DNA from: a virus
IMG/VR virus record: IMGVR_UViG_3300045885_000102
Location: 1-23,097 of that record
DNA length: 23,097 nucleotides
Strand: one strand, 5' to 3'
Under the pieces are notes generated by a model. That model worked only from the letters and a program-made list of their open reading frames with translations. It ran no database searches and was not told the DNA's origin. Of the stretch, positions 1-7,700 are shown piece after piece. Numbering within the stretch: position 1 is the stretch's first letter; each line of letters opens with the position of its first letter. The position numbers and the translations under genes were made by a program.

Positions 1-2
1 CG

Positions 3-590
3 GCGGCGCGGCAGGCGCGCGAGGGCACGTACGGCCTCGCCTTCCTGCCGCAGGTGTGGGACCAGTACGCGGACGTGTGGCCGGCGCCGGGCGCGCACCT
101 GCTGAGGGCGCCGGTCTACGACGTGCTGGAGGTCGCCCCGGTGGAGCCGGGCTCGGTGGAGGGCGTGTGGCCGCCGCCGGAGGCGAGCGTGACGCGGGTG
201 CGCTTCGCGGCGGGCTACGCGGGCGCCCTCGCCAGTGGCGTCATGGACTTCCAGACCGGCCCGGGGCGGATCGTGCGCGACGCCGGCGACTTCGTCGTGG
301 ACGGCTTCAAGGTCGACGACGTCCTGCGCACGAACCATCCGCAAAACCCGGGACCGTTCACGGTCACCGCGATCACGCCGCTCGTGCTCACGATCGCGGA
401 GACGCCGGCGAACACGGAGCCGAAGCAGACGATCATCAGCACCGAGGCCTCGCCGCCCGAGGCCCTGAAGACGGCGCTCCTCACGCTGGTCGCGTACCTC
501 TACGAGCACCGCGGCGACGGCGCCGTGATCGAGATCCCGCCGCACGTGCGCTTCCTGGTCGAGCCCTATTCCGTGAAGCAGCGGCTCTGA
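3..590 (+). CDS. Head-tail connector protein (gp6/gp8-like), 5' end missing
   Basis: Open from the window edge in the frame starting at base 3. The visible N-terminal stretch AARQAREGTYGLAFLPQVWD resembles the helix plus 'T..AL..Q.W' segment of the phiE125 gp8/HK97 gp6-like connector family, and the C-terminal helical part (ALKTALLTLVAYLYEHRGD) also fits. Such proteins form a ring under the portal and link it to head-closure and tail proteins. The GTG at 54 is internal to the homologous region, so it is unlikely to be the true start. The stop at 588-590 overlaps the next gene's ATG. The missing 5' part is probably the fragment opening at 22999 at the other end of the window. Assignment is from family resemblance and position. 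Confidence 0.8.
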   Translation, partial: AARQAREGTYGLAFLPQVWDQYADVWPAPGAHLLRAPVYDVLEVAPVEPGSVEGVWPPPEASVTRVRFAAGYAGALASGVMDFQTGPGRIVRDAGDFVVDGFKVDDVLRTNHPQNPGPFTVTAITPLVLTIAETPANTEPKQTIISTEASPPEALKTALLTLVAYLYEHRGDGAVIEIPPHVRFLVEPYSVKQRL

Positions 591-943
591 TGCCGCCCGC
601 GGCCGGTACCCTGCCCGAGCGCATCACGCTGCAGCGCCTCAACATGGCGACCGAGGCCTACGAGGACCTCGCGAGCTCGCCCTCGATGGCGGCCTCCGTC
701 GAGACGCTGAGCGACGTGGTCGCCGAGGAGCGCTACCTCATCCGGATCCGCGCGCGGCCGGATCTCCGCGGCAAGCAGGACACCTACCCGGCGATGCGCG
801 TGCTCTGGCGCGATCGCGTGCTGGATCTCGAGGACGTCGTCGAGGTCGAGCGCAACCGCGAGACCCACCTGGTGGCGCGCGTGCGCCTCATCGAAGTCAC
901 CGATCTGCCGACCAGCGCGAGGAGGACCCAGACATGGCCCTGA
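590..943 (+). CDS. Head closure / head-tail joining protein
   Basis: Protein of 117 residues starting with ATG overlapping the previous TGA (TGATG). The layout PERITLQR near the N-terminus, then a beta-rich stretch with ERYLIRIRARPDL, then AMRVLWRDRVLDLEDVVEVERNRETHLVARV matches the phage head-tail joining family (SPP1 gp16-like, Phage_H_T_join), usually about 110 residues. It would close the connector channel and provide the surface on which the tail docks. It lies directly between the connector and the tail tube gene, as expected. The last 10 bases overlap the tail tube start. Confidence 0.8.
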   Translation: MPPAAGTLPERITLQRLNMATEAYEDLASSPSMAASVETLSDVVAEERYLIRIRARPDLRGKQDTYPAMRVLWRDRVLDLEDVVEVERNRETHLVARVRLIEVTDLPTSARRTQTWP

Positions 944-1368
944 GCGACGCGATCGTCACGAACGGCACCACGCTCCAGGTCGGCGACGGCGCGAGCCCCA
1001 CCGAAGCCTTTGCCGCCATCGCCGAAGTCGTCGACATCGATCCGCCGGGCGCCGAAGCCGAGGAGGTCGAGGTCACGCACCTGCTGAGCGAGGCCAAGGA
1101 GTTCAAGGGCGGCCTCGCCGACTTCGGCGAGGGCACGTTCACGATCAACCTGATCCCCGGCGACACGTCCCAGGAGCAGCTCGAGGACGACACCCTCGCG
1201 TCGCCCGTGCCCACGCGGAACTATCGCATCATGTTTCCCGACGGCACGAACGGGCGCGCCTTCGCGGGCTTCGTCAAGATGTTCAAGATCCAGCAGATCG
1301 CCGTCGATGCGGCGCTGCGCGCGCAGGTCACGCTGCGCGCCACCGGCCCCGTCACGCGCGTGCCGTGA
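934..1368 (+). CDS. Major tail tube protein
   Basis: Protein of 144 residues. The N-terminal MALSDAIVTNGTTLQVGDG, the central region EVEVTHLLSEAKEFKGGLADFGEGTFTINLIP and a beta-rich C-terminus are typical of siphophage tail tube proteins (lambda gpV/TP901-1 major tail protein type): 'T.L...DGA.......I.EV..I..P........IDVTHL.S....E...GL.D.G'. It polymerises as hexameric rings around the tape measure. The start lies inside the end of the head closure gene and the stop overlaps the GTG of the chaperone gene (GTGA). No separate tail terminator gene sits before it, which is unusual for this order. Confidence 0.85.
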   Translation: MALSDAIVTNGTTLQVGDGASPTEAFAAIAEVVDIDPPGAEAEEVEVTHLLSEAKEFKGGLADFGEGTFTINLIPGDTSQEQLEDDTLASPVPTRNYRIMFPDGTNGRAFAGFVKMFKIQQIAVDAALRAQVTLRATGPVTRVP

Positions 1369-1751
1369 GCCTGCTCGATCGGACCGCGATCCTCGCCGCG
1401 CCGGACATCAAGACCGAGCGCGTGCCCGTGCCCGAGTGGAGCGGCGAGGTCCTCGTGCGCGGCCTCACGGGCCTGGAGCGCGACGGCTACGAGCAGCGCT
1501 GCTACGAGACCTCGTACACGAACATCCGCGCGTCGCTCCTGACCCTCGCGCTCGTCGACGAGCAGGGCCGGCGGCTCTTTTCGCTCGAGGACGTGGCCGC
1601 GCTCGCCGCGAAGAGCGCGGCGCCGCTGGATCGCCTGTTCGACGTCGCGCGCCGGCTCAGCGGGATCGGCAGGCACGACGTGGCGGCGCTCCAGGGAAAC
1701 TCCGAGCCCGGCCGGAACGGATCTACTACTTCCGGCTCGCCGAGCGTCTAG
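1365..1751 (+). CDS. Tail assembly chaperone, unshifted (gpG-like) form
   Basis: Protein of 128 residues starting at a GTG that overlaps the tail tube stop. The motifs LLDRTAILAAPDIKTERVPV, EWSGEVLVRGLTGLERDGYE and DRLFDVARRLSGI match the phage tail assembly chaperone family that sits between tube and tape measure in siphophages. The protein binds the tape measure and recruits tube subunits. After residue 112 the frame runs through a low-complexity tail (SEPGRNGSTTSGSPSV) to a stop, which is expected of the short product of a frameshifting pair. Confidence 0.85.
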   Translation: MSLLDRTAILAAPDIKTERVPVPEWSGEVLVRGLTGLERDGYEQRCYETSYTNIRASLLTLALVDEQGRRLFSLEDVAALAAKSAAPLDRLFDVARRLSGIGRHDVAALQGNSEPGRNGSTTSGSPSV

Positions 1752-1990
1752 GGCGCACCGTCGGCGAGCTGCTGACGACCATCAGCAGCCGGGAGCTCAG
1801 CGAATGGATGGCGCGTGATCTCATGGACGCAGGGCAGGACCTCGAGCTCGCACAGCGCGCGGCGCCTCGCGTTCCGCGCCGGGTCGCGCCGAGCCGCGCC
1901 GTGATCGGCCCGCGCCCACTGCCCACGCAAGAGCAGTTGCGCCGGAAGATCGAGCGTCTCTTCCCGGTCACCGAGCCGCTGCGTGGCTAA
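1365..1990 (+). CDS. Tail assembly chaperone, -1 frameshift (gpGT-like) form
   Basis: Joined reading: 1365-1700 in the first frame, then 1700-1990 after a -1 slip, giving about 208 residues. The second frame has no convincing start of its own but encodes ERIYYFRLAERLGRTVGE then LLTTISSRELSEWMARDLMD. This is the typical gpT/DUF4035-like extension found after the chaperone ('YRLA..LG.TV.EL...ISS.EL.EW'). A GGGAAAC heptamer is placed in the right phase at 1694-1700. In lambda and many siphophages the G to G-T ratio is set by such a slip and is needed for tail length control. The stop at 1988-1990 overlaps the next gene's GTG at 1983. Confidence 0.8.
1694..1700 (+). promoter_or_regulatory. Programmed -1 ribosomal frameshift site GGGAAAC
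   Basis: G GGA AAC in zero frame (codons GGA at 1695-1697 and AAC at 1698-1700) is a canonical X XXY YYZ slippery heptamer. After a -1 slip the tRNAs re-pair on GGG AAA and reading continues at 1700 into the conserved gpT-like extension. GC-rich sequence downstream could form a stimulatory structure, but none was resolved by eye. Confidence 0.8.
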
Positions 1991-2507
1991 CGTCGTCACC
2001 GTCCGCGGCTTTGACGAGCTCGACAAGGCGCTGCGCGACCTCCCGAAGGAGGTCCAGACGCGCATCATGGAGCCCGCCATCCGTGCCGGAGGAACCATCA
2101 TCAAGCGCGGCGTCGTGCGGCGCCTGCACCGGCGCACGGGCCAGACGGCGGCGGCCATCGAGGTCTCGACGCGGACCGAGGGCGCCGTCGCCGTCGCGAG
2201 CATCGGCGCCTCCGCGGCCTCGAAGCGGGCCTTCGTGCTCAACTTCGTCGAGCGCGGAACGCGCGCGCACGCCATCGCCGCGACGGGCAAGCGCAAGGGC
2301 GGCCAGCCGGTGAAACGCGGCCCGCTCGCCCTCGCCGGCCGAGGCTTCGGGCCGCGCCGCAAGGTCAAGCATCCGGGCACCGCCGAGCAGTCGCCCATGC
2401 GGCGCGCGCTCGCCGAGGATGGGCCGGCCGCCGTCAAGGTCCTCGGGCAGGAGCTCTACGACGGCATGGCCTTCTACGCCGAGCGGCAGCCGAGGCCGAA
2501 GACCTGA
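1983..2507 (+). CDS. HK97 gp10-like tail completion / minor tail protein
   Basis: Protein of 174 residues starting at GTG (overlapping the previous stop). The opening VTVRGFDELDKALRDLPKEVQ followed by AGGTIIKRGVVRRLHRRTGQ and FVERGTRAHAI is the hallmark of the HK97 gp10 family ('G...L...L..L...........A...GA..I....K...P..TG.L...I', then 'E.GT..H....PF'). These proteins work at the neck or tail end during head-tail completion. In most siphophages this gene lies before the tail tube gene; here it follows the chaperone and precedes the tape measure. Its stop overlaps the tape measure ATG (ATGA). A basic, Pro/Gly-rich insert around residues 100-130 is an extension relative to the family core. Confidence 0.75.
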   Translation: MANVVTVRGFDELDKALRDLPKEVQTRIMEPAIRAGGTIIKRGVVRRLHRRTGQTAAAIEVSTRTEGAVAVASIGASAASKRAFVLNFVERGTRAHAIAATGKRKGGQPVKRGPLALAGRGFGPRRKVKHPGTAEQSPMRRALAEDGPAAVKVLGQELYDGMAFYAERQPRPKT

Positions 2508-3823
2508 TGGCGACCATCGGCGCGCTCGTCGTCGACATGCGGGCGAACACGGCGTCCTTCGAGACCGACATGGGCAAGGCCCGGAGCTCGCTCTCGAAGG
2601 CCGGGCGCGAGTTCAAGACGGCCGAGGACCAGGCCGCGCGCTTCGCCTCGAAGGGCCTGGGCGAGATCATCGGCGCCGGCCCCGGGATCGAGCGCGCGCT
2701 GGAGAAGCTCATGAACGGCGCCTTCGGTGCCGGCGGCGCCCTGCGGGCCCTCGGGCAGACGACCTTCGTGGTTGGCGGCATCCTCGCCGTCGCCGCTGCC
2801 GTGCAGAAGCTCAAGGAAGTCATCGGCGAGCGCATCTTCGGCGTCGAGGGCGAGGAGAAGCGCCTGGAGCGCCTGCAGAAGGAGGCCGAGGAGGAGAAGA
2901 AGGCGATGGAGCAGCGCATCGCCGCCGCCACGATGGAGCGGCAGCTGCGCGCCGACATCGCGAAGGCGCAGGGCGAGACGGCCGTCTCCGCGGCCAAGCT
3001 GATCAACGACGAGATCGGCGCACGCCGGGCGGCGCTGCAGACCCAGCTAGCCGACATCGAGGCCGCGCGCGTCGAGGAGATCCGCAAGGGCTTCGCGGTC
3101 ACCAAGGACTTCGAAGCGCGCAAGCAGATCGAGGTCCTCGCCAACGAGAAGGCCCTGGCGCGCATCAAGAGCGCGCAGGCGCAGGCCGCCGTTGACATGC
3201 AGGCGATCGAGGAGGCCGCGTCCCAGAAGCGCCAGCAGATCTGGACCAACGAGACGGAGCGCTTCATCTCCGACCTCGAGCGCCGGCGCCAGGCGCGCGA
3301 GAACATCGAGCAGCAGGCGGCGGCGGCCGCGGAACGCCTCGGCATCGCCCAGGTTATCACGCAATTCAAGCAGGTCGAGGAGCTCAAGAAGGGCGCGCTG
3401 CAGGTCGCGGCCGGCTTCGCGGCGATGGTTGACAAGGGCATTCCTCTGCGCGATCTCCTGCCCGAGATGTCGGCGGCCTCCGCGCAGTTTGCGGAGAAGG
3501 TCAGGGATGTCCGCGTCCAGGCCGCGAATAGCCCGGCCGTCCTCGACAAGCTCGACCGCGAGCTCGCCGACATCGGCTGGGGCGACTTCATCCAGCTCAC
3601 CGATCGCGCTGGCAGCGAGCTTCGCGACGCGCGCCTCGACATGCTCTCGCTGGCGACCGACACCGACACGCTCAACCGCCGCCTCGGGCTCGAGCTCCCG
3701 GCGGGGATCAACCGCGCCATCCCGGAGATCGACAAGCTGATGGTGCGCTTCCAGCTCCTGAAGCAGTACGTCGATGCGGCGACGCGCTCGGTGCAGACCT
3801 TCGAGTTCGCCGTCGCGGAGTAG
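2507..3823 (+). CDS. Tail tape measure protein
   Basis: Protein of 438 residues. It opens with IGALVVDMRANTASFETDMGKARSS, the common N-terminus of tape measure proteins ('L...I..D...F...L..A...'). A hydrophobic segment lies at about residues 86-99 (TTFVVGGILAVAAA). Long Ala/Glu/Lys/Arg-rich coiled-coil stretches follow at about 115-170 and 180-300. The position after the frameshifting chaperone genes is diagnostic. Tape length sets tail length; at roughly 1.5 angstrom per residue this implies a short tail of about 65 nm. It is short for the family but no frameshift is apparent. The start overlaps the preceding stop. Confidence 0.85.
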   Translation: MATIGALVVDMRANTASFETDMGKARSSLSKAGREFKTAEDQAARFASKGLGEIIGAGPGIERALEKLMNGAFGAGGALRALGQTTFVVGGILAVAAAVQKLKEVIGERIFGVEGEEKRLERLQKEAEEEKKAMEQRIAAATMERQLRADIAKAQGETAVSAAKLINDEIGARRAALQTQLADIEAARVEEIRKGFAVTKDFEARKQIEVLANEKALARIKSAQAQAAVDMQAIEEAASQKRQQIWTNETERFISDLERRRQARENIEQQAAAAAERLGIAQVITQFKQVEELKKGALQVAAGFAAMVDKGIPLRDLLPEMSAASAQFAEKVRDVRVQAANSPAVLDKLDRELADIGWGDFIQLTDRAGSELRDARLDMLSLATDTDTLNRRLGLELPAGINRAIPEIDKLMVRFQLLKQYVDAATRSVQTFEFAVAE

Positions 3824-3832
3824 GAGGAGCCT

Positions 3833-4021
3833 ATGCCGCTCACGACCACCGCGCGCAAGGCCACGGTCGCCGTCGAGGACCTCGCCCAGGCCTTCGCCGG
3901 CCTTGCGGCGACGCAGCCGGGCGGGGGCGCTGGCCTCAGCGCTGAGGCGCTCGCCGACCAGATCCGGCGCAACCAGGCGCCCGAGCTCGTGTCGGCGATC
4001 AAGAAGGCCACCGGGCGGTAG
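3833..4021 (+). CDS. Small tail-region protein of unknown function
   Basis: Protein of 62 residues with a good ribosome site (TAGGAGGAGCCT before ATG). It is Ala-rich, with an N-terminal basic Thr-rich segment, a helix around VEDLAQAFAGLAA, a GGGAG linker and a second helix (AEALADQIRRNQAPELVSAIKKA). No family is recognised. It lies between the tape measure and distal tail genes, with its stop abutting the next ATG directly, so it is probably a structural or assembly factor of the tail tip. Confidence 0.6.
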   Translation: MPLTTTARKATVAVEDLAQAFAGLAATQPGGGAGLSAEALADQIRRNQAPELVSAIKKATGR

Positions 4022-4777
4022 ATGCCCGTTACGCTCTTCGCGCGGAACCTGCTCGAGGAGGGCACGGTCACGGCGGCCGCGCTCGCGGAGTATCCCGCCA
4101 CGCGGCTCTACGATCGCGACCGCGGCCAGCAGTGGCAGGCCACGGCCGCGGCGCCCGTGGAGATCGTGCTCGACGCCGGGGCGCCTGTCGCCGCGGCGGG
4201 CCTGGCCATCGCCAACCACAACATCGGCGCCTCGTCGATCATCGTGGCCTCGTCGCCCGACGGCGTCACCTACACGACGGTGACCACGGCCGCCCCGGGC
4301 ACGGGCGCCGTGGCCGTGCTCACGTTCGCCGAGACGACGGCGCGCTACTGGCGCGTGACGCTCCCCGCGGTCGGGACCCTGCAGGCCGGCGAGCTCATGC
4401 TGGGCGTGCCGCTCACGTTCCCGACGCCGGAGCTGCAACCCGACTATCAGGATCGCGTCGTGCCCAACGTGCAGCGCGATCGCTCGCCGGGCGGCTACTC
4501 GTGGACGGTGAAGCGCGGCCCGTCGCGCCGGGAGTTCCGCTTCGGCTGGACCACGCTGGATGCCGCCGCGGTCGCGCGCCTTCAGCAGGCCTACGCGGAG
4601 TCGGACGAAGGCGCGAAGCGCATCGCCTACGTCGACCCCTGGGGCGTGGCCTGGTGGGTCGAGTTCACGGACGACAACGGGCTGCAGGTCCAGCTCGGGC
4701 GCGTCGCGACGGGCGCGCAGCCGACCGCGCCCAACGTCACCCAGGCGGCCACGATCACGTTGCAGGAAGCGCTATGA
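4022..4777 (+). CDS. Distal tail protein with galactose-binding-like N-terminal domain
   Basis: Protein of 251 residues. Residues about 5-125 look like an F5/8-type-C (discoidin, galactose-binding-like) jelly roll: YPATRLYDRDRGQQWQA, then VEIVLDAGAPV, SSIIVASSPDGVTYTTV and ARYWRVTLP follow the usual 'A.ALDG...T.W.......I.IDLG......I......DG..F......A.YVRI' pattern. The remaining part (VKRGPSRREFRFGWTTLDAAAVARLQQ, ending NVTQAATITLQEAL) resembles distal tail proteins that join tube to tip. Its position between the tape measure and the large hub protein supports this. The stop overlaps the hub start (ATGA). Sugar binding is inferred from the fold only. Confidence 0.65.
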   Translation: MPVTLFARNLLEEGTVTAAALAEYPATRLYDRDRGQQWQATAAAPVEIVLDAGAPVAAAGLAIANHNIGASSIIVASSPDGVTYTTVTTAAPGTGAVAVLTFAETTARYWRVTLPAVGTLQAGELMLGVPLTFPTPELQPDYQDRVVPNVQRDRSPGGYSWTVKRGPSRREFRFGWTTLDAAAVARLQQAYAESDEGAKRIAYVDPWGVAWWVEFTDDNGLQVQLGRVATGAQPTAPNVTQAATITLQEAL

Positions 4778-7700
4778 AGGCGCTCACGGCGCCGACGTCG
4801 ATCATCACGCGGCGCGCGTGGACGGTGCCCGCGCTCTTCGCGCAGATCGACTTCACGACGCCGTCAGCCTTCACGCTGCGCATCTCCGATCGCTACCGGA
4901 TCGCCTTCGGGCAGCAGTGGCTACCGCTCGTGGCCGACTGGGGCGACGTCGAGAGCGTGCTGAACACGCTCGACATGGGCGGGCGGCCGGCTACCGCCGA
5001 GTTTGGTCTGAACAATGACGTGCCCGTCGAAGGCGCGGGCAAGCGGCGGATCTCCGACATGATCCGCACCCCGTTCAATCAAGGCGCGGGCGCCTACGAG
5101 TGGGCCTTCGCGAAGGTGACGATCTCGGAGCTGCTCGACGAGCGCCTCGGGTCCGACGACGTGATCCGGCTCGGGGAGTTCTACCTCGAGGATCCCACCG
5201 AGATCGACGACCACGTGCTGCGCGTGCGCATGATCGACGCCACGCTGGCGCTCGAGGACCGCATCCAGCTTACGCGCGTGACGCGCATCAGTTTCCCGCT
5301 CGCCGACCCCGACGCGATCGGCCGCGCGATCCCCGTGCCCTTCGGTGTGCTTACGAACGTGCCGACGCTCAACGTCGTCGCGGGCGCCCTCTCGACGCTC
5401 TCGGCGGCGATCACCACGGTCAGCCCCGGCGTCGGCGGCACGCTCCCGGTGAGCGATACCGCGCTCTTCCCTGCGTCGGGCACGGTGCAGATCGACGACG
5501 AGCAGATCGCTTACTCGTCGAAGACCTCGAGCGGCCTGGTGATCAGTGCGCGGCCGTTTGCGGCGCGGGCCGCCCATTCGCAAGGCGCGACGCTGTGGGA
5601 AGTGCGCAGCGGCGCGCAGGCGTACCGCTACATCGTCGGCGAGAATCGCGGGGCCTACAAGATCGCCGCCGTGACCAACGTGCGCGCGGGCGGCGTACTG
5701 CAGCCCGGCGCCACCGTGAACCTCGACGACACGACGCTGATGCCCGGGCGCTCCTTCGCGGTGATCAACTTCAGCGACCTCCCGGTCATCAGGAAGGACG
5801 TCGTGCTCGACGTGGTCGACACGATCGATGTCGCCGACACCATCGACGTGGCAGACACCATCGACGTCGCGGATACGATCGACGTGGCCGACACGATCGG
5901 CGTCGCCGAGACGATCCGCGTCAACGACACGATCGGCGTCGCCGACGGCATCACGGTCTCGGACAACATCTTCGTGACGTCGCCCTCGCAAACCTCGGTG
6001 GTGCGGCTCGGCACGAACATCCCGCTGCAGATCACCGCGACGCTCGGCGGCGGCGGCGGGCAATTCAGCGCGACGGGCACGATCCTGATGCCCGCCACGC
6101 CGGGCGGCACGATCACCAACGTCAACCGCACGATCACGTATCGCGTGCTCGCGTCGACGATCGCGACGAGCGCCTGGAGCTTCGTGCGCTCGGGCGGCGT
6201 GGTGATCGAGTCGGGCTCGACCTTCCCGGCCGTGGGGCTCCGGCCCACGTTCCAGTACGGCAGCGGCACCGTGTACGGCGCGGAGACGTTCACGATTGCG
6301 GGCACGGGCGCGAGCGGCGGCGGCACGATCACCGTGCAGATCGACGCCTTCTCTGAACAGGTCGAGGCCAACGTCGTCGTCAACAAGGGCGGCAACGCCT
6401 TCCGCGGCGGCGCAGCCTCGAAGGTGGGCGCCGCGACGAAGAGCGGCACGGCCACGAAGACCGGCCTCGCGGACAAAGTCGGCACGGCGGATAAGGTCGG
6501 CCTGGCCGACAAAGTCGGCGCCGCCACGAAGGTCGGCACGGTGACGCTCGTCGGCAACTCGACGGCCGATGTCCTGGTCGGCGACGTCACGTGCGACCTC
6601 GTGGGGCTGCGCGATGACGGCACGGGCACGATCACCGGCACGCCATCCCTGCCGATCCAGAACCCGGCCGACGTCACGAAGACGATCCTGCTCACGTGCT
6701 TCCCGGGCGTGACGCTCGGGCACTTCGGGACGACGTGGGCGGCCACGCGCGCGCAGCTCGCCGGCTTTCAGTGGGCGATGCTCCTCGAGTACCTGCGCTT
6801 CTCGGAGCTGCGCGAACTCGCGGGCGCCCAGGCGCGCGCCGTGCTCTACCTGGAAGCCGGCCGGTGGGAGTTCCGCTTCGTGCCCGACGCCCCGGAGCCC
6901 TCGGTCGTGCTCGACTATGACCGCGACGTGGCCGTGGAGCCCGTCGCGCGCGTGGGCCGCACGCCGCTCGTGGAGCTGAAGACGTCGCTCTGGGTGTACT
7001 CGCACCGCGACTACCGCGTAAGCGGCAGCCCAGAGGAGCAGTACGCGCGGGCCGTCAACGCGAAGGATCTCACCGCGGGCGTGAGCGACGAGATCCAGGA
7101 GACGGTCACGCTGCCCTTCGTGCAGCACGAGGCGACGGCGGACGCGCTCGCCGCGTGGCATCTGTCGCGGCGCAAGCGCCAGCGCCTCACGCTCTCCGTG
7201 ACCGCCTGGTGGAACGTGATCGGGCTCGAGCAGGCCGACTTCGTCGCGATCGACGGGCACCCGATCCTGGCCGCCCATGGCGGCGTCGATCTGGTCTTCC
7301 AAGTCACGCGGCGGCGCTACGCCATCGGCGACGACACGAACGCCGGGCGGATCGCGCTCGATCTCGTGCAGCTCCCCGTGCAACCCACGCCGGCGCGCCT
7401 CCTCACGCCGGAGCCGGGCACCATGCTTCCCCCTGGCACGTCGGTGCCGTTCACGTGGTCGGCGGGTTTCGACGTGACGGCTTACGAGCTGCGCCTCGGG
7501 AGCTCGCCGGGCGCGATGGACTACTACACGAGTGGCGTCACGGGCGCCCTGGGCGCGACGGCGACGCTGCCGGCGTTCACCACGCCGGGCGTGGTGTACG
7601 CCACGCTGCTCTCGCGCTTCTCATCGGGCGAGTGGGTCGAGAACGAGTACACGTATGCGCGTCGCTACACGATCACGGGCACGGGCGACGTGGCGGCGCC

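Noticed and set aside
2434-4101. 555-residue open frame on the minus strand
   Set aside because: Antisense to the tape measure gene; Ser/Arg/Ala-rich low-complexity translation without family features.
4132-4773. Upstream extension of the tail hub gene
   Set aside because: The extension is the out-of-frame translation of the distal tail gene; ATG 4774 overlaps that gene's stop and gives a hub-like N-terminus.
4921-7383. 820-residue open frame on the minus strand
   Set aside because: It is antisense to the tail hub gene, Arg/His/Gly/Val-rich with no domain, and is a typical GC-rich shadow frame.
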